Positions 1 through 15,200 of a stretch of DNA of 64,000 nt are shown here, piece by piece. The notes below the pieces were generated by a model. The model saw only the letters and a program-made list of their open reading frames with translations, made no database searches and was not told where the DNA came from. The DNA lies in the NCBI GenBank assembly GCA_034190875.2, contig JAXDRA010000551.1, positions 92,729-156,728 on the forward strand, given 5' to 3'. Both the position numbers and the translations under genes were made by a program. Source of the DNA: Urechis unicinctus (taxonomy: Eukaryota > Annelida > Polychaeta > Xenopneusta > Urechidae). Within the stretch, counting starts at the first letter, position 1. Each line of letters begins with the position of its first letter.

Positions 1-3000
1 TCAGCTGTATAGAGAGTTCGCTAATCTGACATCATCGTCCGCTGTATATAGAGTTCACTACATTGACATTTCAGTCATTTGTATATAGGGTTCGCTACAC
101 TGACATCATCGTCCGCTATATGTAGAGTTCACCACACTGACATCATCTTGCGCTGTATATAGAGTTTACTACGCAGCATCTCAGTCAGCTGTATATAGAG
201 TACACTACGTTGACATCATCGTCCGCTGTATATTGAGTTCGCTACACTAACATCATCGTCCGCAGTACATAGAGTTCGCTAGATTGACATCTCAGTCAGC
301 TGTATATGAAGTTCGCCACGCTGACATCATCTTCCGCTGTATATAGAGTTTACATTGACATCTCAGTCAGCTGTATAGAGAGTTCGCTACAATAACATCA
401 TCGTTCGCAGTTTATAGAGTGCGCTACACAGACATCATAATCATATTTGTAAAGCCTGCTCAACACTGACATAAAAGTCTGCTGTATGAAGAATTAGGTA
501 CAATGACATCATAGTCAACTGTGTAAAAATGCGCTACGCAGACCTCATAGTCAGTTGTTTGTAGATTTCGCTACGCTGATGTCATTGTCAGTTGTATGTA
601 GATTTCGCTACACTGACATTATAGCCGTCTATGCAAAAACTACTTTTCACTGACATGCTATTCAGCTGTATATAGAGTTCGCTACACTGACATCATCGTG
701 CGCTGTATATAGAGTTCACTACACTTACATCATCGTGCGCTGTATTTAGAGTTCACTACATTGACATCTCAGTCAGCTGTATACAAAGTTCGCTACACTA
801 ACATCATCGTCCGCTGTTGATCGAGTTCCCTACACTGACATCATCGTCCGCTGTATATAGAGTACCCTACGTTGATATTTCAGTCAGCTGTATGTATAGT
901 TCGCTACACTGACATTATCGTGCGCTGTATAAAATGTTCACTACACCGACATCAGCGTCCGCTGTATATAGAGTTTTCTACATTGACATCTCAGTCAGCT
1001 GTAAACAAAGTTCGATACACTAACATCATCGTCCGCTGCATATAGATTTCGCTACACTGACATCATCGTCTGCTGAATATTGAAATCGCTACATTGACAT
1101 CTCAGTCAGCTGTATATGAAGTTCGCTACGCCGACATCATCGTCCCCTGTATTATGAGATCACTATGTTGATATCTCAGTCAGCTGGATATGAAGTTCTC
1201 TACGCTGACAATATAGTCAGCTGTACAGAGATTTTACTACACTGACATCTCAGTGAGCTATATAAAGAGTACGCATCGCTTCGATCATAGTCCGCGGTTT
1301 ATAGATTTCGCTACACTGATATAATCGTCCGCTGTATATAGATTTCGCTACACTGACATCATCGTCTGCTGAATATAGAGTTCACTACATTGATATCATA
1401 GTCCGCTGTATATAGAGTTCGCTGCATTGACATCTCAGTCCGCTGTATATAGAGTTCGCTATGCTAACATTATTGTCCGCTGTATATAGAGTTTTCTACA
1501 TTAACATCTCAGTCGGCTGGATATGAATTTCGCTACGCTGACCTCATCGTCCGCTGTATATAGAGTTCACTACATTGACATCTCAGTCAGCTGTATATGA
1601 CGTTCGCTACGCTGACAACATAGTCAGCTGTATATGGAGTTCGCATCGCTTACATCATAGTCCGCGGTTTATAGATTTCGCTACACTGACATAATCGTCC
1701 GCTGTATATTGAGTTCGCTAGACTGACATCATCGTCAGCCGTATATAGAGTTCGCTACAATGACAATCTCAGTCAGCTGTATATAGAGTTCGCTACATTG
1801 ACATCTCAGTCAGCTGTATATGAAGTTCGCTACGCCGACATCATCGTCCCCTGTATAATGAGATCACTATGTTGACATCTCAGTCAGCTGTATATGAAGT
1901 TCTCTACGCTGACAACATAGTCAGCTGTACAGAGATTTTACTACACTGACATCTCAGTCAGCTATACATAGAGTTCGCATCGCTTCGATCATAGTCCGCG
2001 GTTTATAGATTTCTCTACACTGACATGATCTTCCGCTGTATATAAATTTCGCTAGACTGACATCATCGTCAGCCGTATATAGAGTTCGCTACACTGACAT
2101 CATCGTCCGCAGTATATAGAGTTCACTACATTGACATCTCAGTCAGCTGTGTATAGAGTTCGCTACACTAACATCATCGTCCGCAGTATATAGAGTGCGC
2201 TACACAGACATAATCATATGTATAAAGACTGCTCACACTAACATAAAAGTCTGCTGTATGAAGAATAAGGTACAGCGACATGATAGTCAACTGTGTAAAA
2301 ACTGCGCTACGCAGACCTCATAGTCAGTTTTATGCAGATTTCGCTACGCTGACGTCATAGTCAGTTGTATGAAGATTTCGCTCCACTGACATTATAGTCG
2401 TCAAAACTACGTTCCATTGACTTGCTATTCAAATGTATATAGAGTACGCTACACTGACATCATCGTGCGCTGTATATAGAGTTCACCACACTGACATCAT
2501 ATTCCGCTGTATTTAGAGTTCATTACATGGACATCGCAGTCAGCTGTGTTTGAAGTTCGCTATGCTAACATCATCGTCCGCTCTATATAGAGTTCGCTAC
2601 ACTGACATCATCGTCCGCTCTATATATAGATCACCACATTGACATCTCAGTCAGCTGTATATGACGTTCGCTACGCTGACAACATAGTCAGCTGTATATG
2701 GAGTTCGCATCGCTTACATCATAGTCCGCGGTTTATAGATTTCGCTACACTGACATAATCGTCCGCTGTATATTGAGTTCGCTAGACTGACATCATCGTC
2801 AGCCGTATATAGAGTTCGCTACAATGACAATCTCAGTCAGCTGTATATAGAGTTCACTACATTGACATCTCAGTCAGCTGTATATAGAGTTCGCTACACT
2901 TACATCATCGTCCGCAGTATATAGAGTGCGCTACTTCATAAGTGTGAAGACTGCTCAACACTGACTTAAAAGTCTGCTGTATGAAGAAATAGATACAATG

Positions 3001-6000
3001 ACATCATAGTCAACTGTGTAAAAACTGAGCTACGCAGACCTCATAGTCAGTTGTATGCAGATTTCGCTACGCTGACAACATAGTCAGTTGTATGAAGATT
3101 TCGCTACACTGACATTATAGTCGTCTATGCAAAAACTACGTTCCACTGACATGCTATTCAGCTGTATATAGAGTACGCTACACTAACATCATCGTGCGCT
3201 GTATATAGAGTTCACCACACTGACATCATCGTGTGCTGTATATAGAGTTCAATACATTGACATCTCAGTCAGCTTTTAAACAATGTTCGATACACTAACA
3301 TCATCGTCCGCTGTTTATATATTTCGCTACACTGACATCATCGTCTGCTGAATATAGAGTTCGCTACATTGACATCTCAGTCAGCTGTATATGAAGTTCG
3401 CTACGCCGACATCATCGTCCCCTGTATAATGAGATCACTATGTTGACATCTCAGTCAGCTGTATATGAAGTTCGCAACGCTGACATCATTTTCCGCTGTA
3501 TATAAAGTTCGCTACACTAACATCATCGTCCGCAGTACATAGAGTTCGCTACATTGACATCTCAGTCAGCTGTATATGAAGTTCGCTACGCCGACATCAT
3601 CGTCCCCTGTATATAGTGATCACTATATAGACAGCTCAGTCAGCTATATATGAAGTTTGCTACGCTGACATTATCGTCCGCTGTATATAGAGTTTACACT
3701 GACATCTCAGTCAGCTGTGTAGAGAGTTCCCTAATATGACAAATCAGTCAGCTGTTTTTAAGTTCGTTACACTAACATCATCGTCCGCTTTTGATCGAGT
3801 TCGCTACACCGACATCATCGTCCGCTTTATGTAGAGTTCACCACACTGACATCATCGTGTGCTTTATATAGAGTTCACTATATTGACATCTCAGTCAGCA
3901 GTATATGAAGTTAGCTACGCTGACATCATCGTGCGCTGTATATAGAGTTTACTACACTGACAACATCGTGCGCTGTATATAGAGTTCACTACATTGACAT
4001 CTCAGTCAGCTGTATACAAAGTTCGCTACACTAACATCATCGTCCGCTGTTGATCGAGTTCCCTACACTGACATCATCGTCCGCTGTATATAGAGTACCC
4101 TACGTTGATATTTCAGTCAGCTGTATGTATAGTTCGCTACACTGACATCATCGTCCGCTTTATGTAGAGTTCACCACACTGACATCATCGTGTGCTGTAT
4201 ATAGAGTTCACTACGCAGACATCTCGGTCAGCTGTTTAATGAGTACACTACGTTGACATCATCGTCCGCTGTATATAGAGTTCGCTACACTGACATCATC
4301 GTGCGCTGTTTATAGATTTCGCTACTCTGACATCATCTTCCGCTGAATATAGAATTCGCTACATTGACATCTCAGTCAGCTGTATAAGAAGTTCGCTAAG
4401 CCGACCTCATCGTCCCCTGTACATAGATATCACTATATTGACATCTCAGTCAGCTGTATATGAAGTTCGCTACGCTGACATCATCGTCCGCTGTATGTAG
4501 AGTTTACATTGACATCTCAGTCAGCTGTATAGAGAGTTCGCTAATCTGACATCATCGTCCGCTGTATATAGAGTTCACTACATTGACATTTCAGTCATTT
4601 GTATATAGGGTTCGCTACGCTGACAACATAGTCAGCTGTATATGGAGTTCGCATCGCTTACATCATAGTCCGCGGTTTATAGATTTCGCTACACTGACAT
4701 AATCGTCCGCTGTATATTGAGTTCGCTAGACTGACATCATCGTCAGCCGTATATAGAGTTCGCTACAATGACAATCTCAGTCAGCTGTATATAGAGTTCA
4801 CTACATTGACATCTCAGTCAGCTGTATATAGAGTTCGCTACACTTACATCATCGTCCGCAGTATATAGAGTGCGCTACTTCATAAGTGTGAAGACTGCTC
4901 AACACTGACTTAAAAGTCTGCTGTATGAAGAAATAGATACAATGACATCATAGTCAACTGTGTAAAAACTGAGCTACGCAGACCTCATAGTCAGTTGTAT
5001 GCAGATTTCGCTACGCTGACAACATAGTCAGTTGTATGAAGATTTCGCTACACTGACATTATAGTCGTCTATGCAAAAACTACGTTCCACTGACATGCTA
5101 TTCAGCTGTATATAGAGTACGCTACACTAACATCATCGTGCGCTGTATATAGAGTTCACCACACTGACATCATCGTGTGCTGTATATAGAGTTCAATACA
5201 TTGACATCTCAGTCAGCTTTAAACAATGTTCGATACACTAACATCATCGTCCGCTGTTTATATATTTCGCTACACTGACATCATCGTCTGCTGAATATAG
5301 AGTTCGCTACATTGACATCTCAGTCAGCTGTATATGAAGTTCGCTACGCCGACATCATCGTCCCCTGTATAATGAGATCACTATGTTGACATCTCAGTCA
5401 GCTGTATATGAAGTTCTCTACGCTGACAACATAGTCAGCTGTACAGAGATTTTACTACACTGACATCTCAGTCAGCTATACATAGAGTTCGCATCGCTTC
5501 GATCATAGTCCGCGGTTTATAGATTTCTCTACACTGACATGATCTTCCGCTGTATATAAATTTCGCTAGACTGACATCATCGTCAGCCGTATATAGAGTT
5601 CGCTACACTGACATCATCGTCCGCAGTATATAGAGTTCACTACATTGACATCTCAGTCAGCTGTGTATAGAGTTCGCTACACTAACATCATCGTCCGCAG
5701 TATATAGAGTGCGCTACACAGACATAATCATATGTATAAAGACTGCTCACACTAACATAAAAGTCTGCTGTATGAAGAATAAGGTACAGCGACATGATAG
5801 TCAACTGTGTAAAAACTGCGCTACGCAGACCTCATAGTCAGTTTTATGCAGATTTCGCTACGCTGACATCATAGTCAGTTGTATGAAGATTTCGCTCCAC
5901 TGACATTATAGTCGTCAAAACTACGTTCCATTGACTTGCTATTCAGATGTATATAGAGTACGCTACACTGACATCATCGTGCGCTGTATATAGAGTTCAC

Positions 6001-9000
6001 CACACTGACATCATATTCCGCTGTATTTAGAGTTCATTACATGGACATCGCAGTCAGCTGTGTTTGAAGTTCGCTATGCTAACATCATCGTCCGCTCTAT
6101 ATAGAGTTCGCTACACTGACATCATCGTCCGCTCTATATATAGATCACCACATTGACATCTCAGTCAGCTGTATATGAAGTTCGCAACGCTGACATCATT
6201 TTCCGCTGTATATAAAGTTCGCTACAATAACATCATCGTCCGCAGTACATAGAGTTCGCTACATTGACATCTCAGTCAGCTGTATATGAAGTTCGCTACG
6301 CCGACATCATCGTCCCCTGTATATAGTGATCACTATATTGACAGCTCAGTCAGCTATATATGAAGTTTGCTACGCTGACATTATCGTCCGCTGTATATAG
6401 AGTTTACATTGACATCTCAGTCAGCTGTGTAGAGAGTTCCCTAATATGACAAATCAGTCAGCTGTTTTTAAGTTCGTTACACTAACATCATCGTCCGCTT
6501 TTGATCGAGTTCGCTACACCGACATCATCGTCCGCTTTATGTAGAGTTCACCACACTGACATCATCGTGTGGCTTTTATATAGAGTTCACTATATTGACA
6601 TCTCAGTCAGCAGTATATGAAGTTAGCTACGCTGACATCATCGTGCGCTGTATATAGAGTTTGCTACACTGACAACATCGTGCGCTGTATATAGAGTTCA
6701 CTACATTGACATCTCAGTCAGCTGTATACAAAGTTCGCTACACTAACATCATCGTCCGCTGTTGATCGAGTTCCCTACACTGACATCATCGTCCGCTGTA
6801 TATAGAGTACCCTATGTTGATATTTCAGTCAGCTGTATGTATAGTTCGCTACACTGACATCATCGTCCGCTTTATGTAGAGTTCACCACACGGACATCAT
6901 CGTGTGCTGTATATAGAGTTCACTACGCAGACATCTCGGTCAGCTGTTTAATGAGTACACTACGTTGACATCATCGTCCGCTGTATATAGAGTTCGCTAC
7001 ACTGACATCATCGTGCGCTGTTTATAGATTTCGCTACTCTGACATCATCTTCCGCTGAATATAGAATTCGCTACATTGACATCTCAGTCAGCTGTATAAG
7101 AAGTTCGCTAAGCCGACCCCTCATCGTCCCCTGTACATAGATATCACTATATTGACATCTCAGTCAGCTGTATATGAAGTTCGCTACGCTGACATCATCG
7201 TCCGCTGTATGTAGAGTTTACATTGACATCTCAGTCAGCTGTATAGAGAGTTCGCTAATCTGACATCATCGTCCGCTGTATATAGAGTTCACTACATTGA
7301 CATTTCAGTCATTTGTATATAGGGTTCGCTACACTGACATCATCGTCCGCTATATGTAGAGTTCACCACACTGACATCATCATGCGCTGTATATAGAGTT
7401 TACTACGCAGCATCTCAGTCAGCTGTATATAGAGTACACTACGTTGACATCATCGTCCGCTGTATATTGAGTTCGCTACACTAACATCAACGTCCGCAGT
7501 ACATAGAGTTCGCTAGATTGACATCTCAGTCAGCTGTATATGAAGTTCGCCACGCTGACATCATCTTCCGCTGTATATAGAGTTTACATTGACATCTCAT
7601 TCAGCTGTATAGAGAGTTCGCTACACTAACATCATCGTTCGCAGTTTATAGAGTGCGCTACACAGACATCATAATCATATTTGTAAAGCCTGCTCAACAC
7701 TGACATAAAAGTCTGCTGTATGAAGAATTAGGTACAATGACATCATAGTCAACTGTGTAAAAATGCGCTACGCAGACCTCATAGTCAGTTGTTTGTAGAT
7801 TTCGCTACGCTGATGTCATTGTCAGTTGTATGTAGATTTCGCTACACTGACATTATAGCCGTCTATGCAAAAACTACTTTTCACTGACATGCTATTCAGC
7901 TGTATATAGAGTTCGCTACACTGACATCATCGTGCGCTGTATATAGAGTTCACTACACTTACATCATCGTGCGCTGTATTTAGAGTTCACTACATTGACA
8001 TCTCAGTCAGCTGTATACAAAGTTCGCTACACTAACATCATCGTCCGCTGTTGATCGAGTTCCCTACACTGACATCATCGTCCGCTGTATATAGAGTACC
8101 CTACGTTGATATTTCAGTCAGCTGTATGTATAGTTCGCTACACTGACATCATCGTCCGCTTTATGTAGAGTTCACCACACTGACATCATCGTGTGCTGCA
8201 TATAGAGTTCACTACGCAGACATCTCGGTCAGCTGTATAATGAGTACACTACGTTGACATCATCGTCCGCTGTACATAGAGTTCGCTACACTGACATTAT
8301 CGTGCGCTGTATAAAATGTTCACTACACCGACATCAGCGTCCGCTGTATATAGTTTTCTACATTGACATCTCAGTCAGCTGTAAACAAAGTTCGATACAC
8401 TAACATCATCGTCCGCTGCATATAGATTTCGCTACACTGACATCATCGTCTGCTGAATATTGAAATCGCTACATTGACATCTCAGTCAGCTGTATATGAA
8501 GTTCGCTACGCCGACATCATCGTCCCCTGTATTATGAGATCACTATGTTGATATCTCAGTCAGCTGTATATGAAGTTCTCTACGCTGACAACATAGTCAG
8601 CTGTACAGAGATTTTACTACACTGACATCTCAGTGAGCTATATAAAGAGTACGCATCGCTTCGATCATAGTCCGCGGTTTATAGATTTCGCTACACTGAT
8701 ATAATCGTCCGCTGTATATAGATTTCGCTACACTGACATAATCGTCTGCTGAATATAGAGTTCACTACATGGACATCTCAGTCAGCTGTGTTTGAAGTAC
8801 GCTAAGCTAACATCATCGTCCGCTCTATATAGTTCGCTACACTGACATCATCGTGCGCTGTATATAGAGTTCTCTACATTGACATCTCAGTCAGCTGTAT
8901 ATGAAGTTCGCAACGCTGACATCATTTTCCGATGTATATAGAGTTCGCTACACTAACATCATCGTCTGCAGTACATAGAGTTCGCTACATTGACATCTCA

Positions 9001-12000
9001 GTCAGCTGTATATGAATTTCGCTACGCCGACATCATCGTCCCCTGTATATAGTGATCACTATATTGACATCTCAGTCAGCTGTATATGAAGTTCGCTACA
9101 CTAACATCATCGTCCGCTGTATATAGAGTTCACTACATTGACATTTCAGTCAGTTGAATATAGAGTTCGCTACACTGACATCATCGTCCGCTATATGTAG
9201 AGTTCACCACACTGACATCATCATGCGCTGTATATAGAGTTTATTACGCAGCATCTCAGTCAGCTGTATATAGAGTACACTACGTTGACATCCTCGTCCG
9301 CTGTACATAGAGTTCGCTACACTGACATCATCGTGCGCTTTATATAATGTTCACTACACTGACATCATCGTCCGCTGTATATAGAGTTCACTTCATTGAC
9401 ACCTCAGTCAGCTGTATATAAAGTTCGATACACTAACATCATCGTCAGCTGTTTATTGATTTCGCTACACTGACATCATCTCCCGCTGAATATTGAATTC
9501 GCTACATTGACATCTCAGTCAGCTGTATATGAAGTTCGCTACGTCGACATCATCGTCCCCTGTATATAGAGATCACTATATTGACATCTCTGTCAGCTGT
9601 ATATGAAGTTCGCCACGCTGACATCATCTTCCGCTGTATATAGAGTTTACATTGACATCTCAGTCAGCTGTATAGAGAGTTCGCTACACTAACATCATCG
9701 TTCGCAGTTTATAGAGTGCGCTACACAGACATCATAATCATATTTGTAAAGCCTGCTCAACACTGACATAAAAGTCTGCTGTATGAAGAATTAGGTACAA
9801 TGACATCATAGTCAACTGTGTAAAAATGCGCTACGCAGACCTCATAGTCAGTTGTTTGTAGATTTCGCTACGCTGATGTCATTGTCAGTTGTATGTAGAT
9901 TTCGCTACACTGACATTATTGCCGTCTATGCAAAGACTACTTTTCACTGACATGCTATTCAGCTGTATATAGAGTTCGCTACACTGACATCATCGTGCGC
10001 TGTATATAGAGTTCACTACACTTACATCATCGTGCGCTGTATTTAGAGTTCACTACATTGACATCTCAGTCAGCTGTATACAAAGTTCGCTACACTAACA
10101 TCATCGTCCGCTGTTGATCGAGTTCCCTACACTGACATCATCGTCCGCTGTATATAGAGTACCCTACGTTGATATTTCAGTCAGCTGTATGTATAGTTCG
10201 CTACACTGACATCATCGTCCGCTTTATGTAGAGTTCACCACACTGACATCATCGTGTGCTGCATATAGAGTTCACTACGCAGACATCTCGGTCAGCTGTA
10301 TAATGAGTACACTACGTTGACATCATCGTCCGCTGTACATAGAGTTCGCTACACTGACATTATCGTGCGCTGTATAAAATGTTCACTACACCGACATCAG
10401 CGTCCGCTGTATATAGAGTTTTCTACATTGACATCTCAGTCAGCTGTAAACAAAGTTCGATACACTAACATCATCGTCCGCTGCATATAGATTTCGCTAC
10501 ACTGACATCATCGTCTGCTGAATATTGAAATCGCTACATTGACATCTCAGTCAGCTGTATATGAAGTTCGCTACGCCGACATCATCGTCCCCTGTATTAT
10601 GAGATCACTATGTTGATATCTCAGTCAGCTGTATATGAAGTTCTCTACGCTGACAACATAGTCAGCTGTACAGAGATTTTACTACACTGACATCTCAGTG
10701 AGCTATATAAAGAGTACGCATCGCTTCGATCATAGTCCGCGGTTTATAGATTTCGCTACACTGATATAATCGTCCGCTGTATATAGATTTCGCTACACTG
10801 ACATCATCGTCTGCTGAATATAGAGTTCACTACATTGACATCTCAGTCAGCTGTATATAGAGTTCGCTACGCTGATATCATATTCCGCTGTACTTAGAGT
10901 TCACTACATGGACATCTCAGTCAGCTGTGTTTGAAGTACGCTATGCTAACATCATCGTCCGCTCTATATAGAGTTCGCTACACTGACATCATCGTGCGCT
11001 GTATATAGAGTTCACTACATTGACATCTCAGTCAGCTGTATATGAAGTTCGCAACGCCGACATCATTTTCCGATGTATATAGAGTTCGCTACACTAACAT
11101 CATCGTCTGCAGTACATAGAGTTCGCTACATTGACATCTCAGTCAGCTGTATATGAAGTTCGCTACGCCGACATCATCGTCCCCTGTATATAGTGATCAC
11201 TATATTGACATCTCAGTCAGCTGTATATGAAGTTCGCTACACTAACATCATCGTCCGCTGTATATAGAGTTCATTACATTGACATTTCAGTCAGTTGAAT
11301 ATAGAGTTCGCTACACTGACATCATCGTCCGCTATATGTAGAGTTCACCACACTGACATCATCATGCGCTGTATATAGAGTTTATTACGCAGCATCTCAG
11401 TCAGCTGTATATAGAGTACACTACGTTGACATCCTCGTCCGCTGTACATAGAGTTCGCTACACTGACATCATCGTGCGCTTTATATAATGTTCACTACAC
11501 TGACATCATCGTCCGCTGTATATAGAGTTCACTTCATTGACACCTCAGTCAGCTGTATATAAAGTTCGATACACTAACATCATCGTCAGCTGTTTATTGA
11601 TTTCGCTACACTGACATCATCTCCCGCTGAATATTGAATTCGCTACATTGACATCTCAGTCAGCTGTATATGAAGTTCGCTACGTCGACATCATCGTCCC
11701 CTGTATATAGAGATCACTATATTGACATCTCTGTCAGCCGTATATGAAGTTCGCTACACTGACATCATCGTCCGCCTTTTATAGAGTTTACATTGACATC
11801 TCAGTGAGCTGTATAGAGAGTTCGCTAATCTGACATCATCGTCCGCTGTATATAGAGTTCACTACACAGACATCATAATCATATATGTAAAGACTGCTCA
11901 ACGCTGACATAAAAGTCTGCTGTATGAAGAATAAGGTACAATGCCATCATAGTCAACTGTGTAAAAACTCCGCTACGCATACCTCATAGTCAGTTGTATG

Positions 12001-12240
12001 TAGATTTCGCTACGCTGACGTCATAGTCAGTTGTATGTAGATTTCGCTACACTGACATTATAGTCGTCAATGCAAAAACTACTTTTCACTGACATGCTAT
12101 TCAGCTGTATATAGAGTTCGCTACACTGACATCATCGTCCGCTGTACATAGAGTTCGCTACACTACATCATCGTCCGCTGTATATAGAGTTCGCTACACT
12201 GATATCATAGTCCGCTGTATATAGAGTTCGCTACATTGAC
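1..12240. repeat. Left higher-order-repeat domain of the 37-bp satellite
   Basis: This part is built from nested duplications. Positions 1-1,400 recur from 7,235 onward (offset 7,234). Positions 1,801-2,640 recur at about 5,315-6,160 (offset 3,514). Positions 2,640-3,470 recur at 4,600-5,414 (offset 1,944). Positions 3,471-4,600 recur at 6,181-7,310 (offset about 2,710). Positions 7,570-9,600 recur at about 9,640-11,740 (offset about 2,062 at the marker blocks, with an added stretch near 10,840-10,915). Copies differ by scattered substitutions and a few indels, so these are recent duplications. Eight marker blocks start near 428, 2,205, 2,928, 4,872, 5,720, 7,662, 9,724 and 11,866. Sequence quality looks good: monomers are almost all exactly 37 bp. 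Confidence 0.88.
428..665. repeat. Marker block of six diverged 37-bp monomers (type example)
   Basis: Six variant monomers in fixed order stand out from the consensus: one with TTGTAAAGCCTGCTCAAC, one with CTGTATGAAGAATTAGG, one with CTGTGTAAAAA followed by GCGCTACGCAGACCTCA, two starting TTGTTTGTAG or TTGTATGTAG with ATTTCGC, and one starting CTATGCAAAAACTAC and ending GCTATTCAG. The same ordered block recurs near 2,205, 2,928, 4,872, 5,720, 7,662, 9,724, 11,866, 13,941, 16,102, 17,340, 19,483, 20,290, 21,136, 23,372, 25,440, 26,249, 27,093, 29,330, 31,427 and 33,046. Four subtypes can be told apart by the first monomer: A (TTTGTAAAGCCTGC), B (ATGTAAAGACTGCTCAACG), C (TAAGTGTGAAGACTG) and D (TGTATAAAGACTGCTCACAC). 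No block occurs between 33.3 and 43.6 kb. The block is useful as a phase marker for the higher-order unit. Confidence 0.9.
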
Positions 12241-15200
12241 ATCTCAGTCCCGCTGTATATAGAGTTCGCTATGCTAACATTATCGTCCGCTGTATATAGA
12301 GTTTTCTACATTAACATCTCAGTCGGCTGGATATGAATTTCGCTACGCTGACCTCATCGTCCGCTGTAATATAGAGTTCACTACATTGACATCTCAGTCA
12401 GCTGTATATATGAGTTCGCTACGCTGACAACATAGTCAGCTGTATATGGAGTTCGCATCGCTGACATCATAGTCCGCGCTGTTTATAGATTTCGCTACAC
12501 TGACATAATCGTCCGCTTTATATAGAGTTCGCTAGACTGACATGACATCAATGTCAGCTGCTGTATATAAAGTTCGCTATACACTGACATCATCGTCCGC
12601 TGTATATAGAGTTCGCTACATTGACATCATCGTCAGCTGTATATAGAGTTCGCTACATTGACATCTCAGTCAGCTGTATATAAGTTCGCTACACTGACAT
12701 CATAGTCCGCTGTATATAGAGTTCGCTACGCTGACATCATATTAGTCAGTTGTATATGAAGATTTCGCTACTACGCTGACATCATGCAAAAGTCGTCCCC
12801 TGTGTATAGAGTTTTTACTACACTGACATCATCGTGCGCTGTATAAGAGAGCTACGCTTGACATCATAGTCGCTGTATATAGAGAGTTCGCTACATTGAC
12901 ATCATCGTCAGCTGTATATAGAGTTCGCTACACTGACATCATCGTCCGCGTATATATAGAGTTCAACCTACACTGACATCTCAGTCAGCTGTATATAGAG
13001 TTCGACTACACTGACATCATCGTCAGCTGTATATAGAGTTCGCTACACTGACATCATCGTCGCTGTATATAGAGTTCGCTACATTGACATCTCAGTCAGC
13101 TGTATATGAAGTTCGCTACGCTGACATCATCGTCCGCTGTATATATGAGTTCGCTACACTGACACATCAGTCAGTCAGCTATATATAGAGTTCGCTACGC
13201 TGACATCTCAGTCAGCTGTATATAGAGTTCGCTACGCTGACATCATCGTGTCCTGTGTATAGAGATCACGCATTGACATCATCAGTCAGCTGTATATAGA
13301 GTTCGCTACACTGACATCATCGTCCGCTGTATATAGAGTTCACTACCTTGACATCTCAGTCAGTTGTATATAGAGTTCGCTACACTGACATCATCGTCCG
13401 CTATATAGAGTTCACTACACTGACATCATCGTGCGCTGTATATAGAGTTCAACTACGCTGACATCTCAGTCAGCTGTATATAGAGTACATACGTTGACAT
13501 CATCGTCCGCTGTATATAGAGTTCGCTACACTGACATCATCGTCGCTGTATATAAGAGTTCACTACACTGACATCATCGTCCGCTGTATATAGAGTTCAC
13601 TACACTGACATCAGTCTATCAGCTGTATATAGAGTTCGCTACACTGACATCATCGTCGCTGTATATAGAGTTCGCTACACTGACATCATATTCCGCTGTA
13701 TATGAGTTCGCTACATTGACATCTCAGTCAGCTTGTATATAGAGTTCGCTACGCTGACATCATCGTCCGCTGTATATATAGAGTTCGCTACATTGACATC
13801 TCAGTCAGCTGTATATGAAGTTCGCACTACACTGACATCATCGTCCGCTGTATATAGAGTTCACTACATTGACATCATCAGTCAGCTGTATATAGAGTTC
13901 GCTACACTGACATCATCGTTCGCAGTTATAGAGTTCGCTACACAGACATCATCGTCAGCTGTATATGTAAATCCTGCTCAACACTGACATCAAAGTCGCT
14001 GTATGAAGAGTTCGGTACACATGACATCATCAGTCAACTGTGTAAAAAGTTCGCTACGCTGACATCATCGTACAGTCAGCTGTATGTAGATTTCGCTACA
14101 CTGACATCATCGTCAGCTGTATGTAGAGTTCGCTACACTGACATCATTCCGTCTATATATAGAGTTCGCTACACTGACATCTAGTCAGCTGTATATAGAG
14201 TTCGCTACACTGACATCATCGTCCGCTGTATATAGAGTTCGCTACACTGACATCATCGTGCGCTGTATTAGAGTTCACTACATTGACATCTCAGTCAGCT
14301 GTATATAAAGTTCGCTACGCTGACATCATCGTCCGCTGTTATATAGAGTTCCCTACACTGACATCATCGTCGCGCTGTATATAGAGTTCCCTACGTTGAC
14401 ATTTCAGTCAGCTGTATACAAAGTTCGCTACACTGACATCATCGTCCGCTTTATGTAGAGTTCACCACACTGACATCATCGTGTGCTGTATATAGAGTTC
14501 ACTACGCAGACATCTCGGTCAGCTGTATATAGAGTACACTACGTTGACATCATCGTCCGCTGTAATAGAGTTCGCTACACTGACATCATCGTGCGCTGTA
14601 TATAGTTCGCTACACTGACATCATCGTCCGCTGTATATAGAGTTTCTACATTGACATCTCAGTCAGCTGTATATAAAGTTCGCTACACTAACATCATCGT
14701 CCGCAGTATATAGAGTTCGCTACACTGACATCATCGTCCGCTGTATATAGAGTTCGCTACATTGACATCTCAGTCAGCTGTATATGAAGTTCGCTACGCT
14801 GACATCATCGTCCCCTGTATATAGAGATTCACTACATTGACATCTCAGTCAGCTGTATATGAAGTTCGCTACGCTGACATCATCGTCCGCTGTATATAGA
14901 GTTTACTACACTGACATCTCAGTGAGCTGTATATAGAGTTCGCTACTGCTGATCATCATCGTCCGCTGTATATAGAGTTCACTACATTGACATCATCGTC
15001 CGCTGTATATAGAGTTCGCTACACTGACATCATCGTCCGCTGTATATAGAGTTCACTACATTGACATCTCAGTCAGCTGTATATAGAGTTCGCTACGCTG
15101 ACATTATAGTCCGCCGTAAATAGGGTTCACTACATTGGCATCTTAGTCAGCTGTATATGAGAGTTCGCTACACTGACATCATCGTCCGCTGTATATAGAG

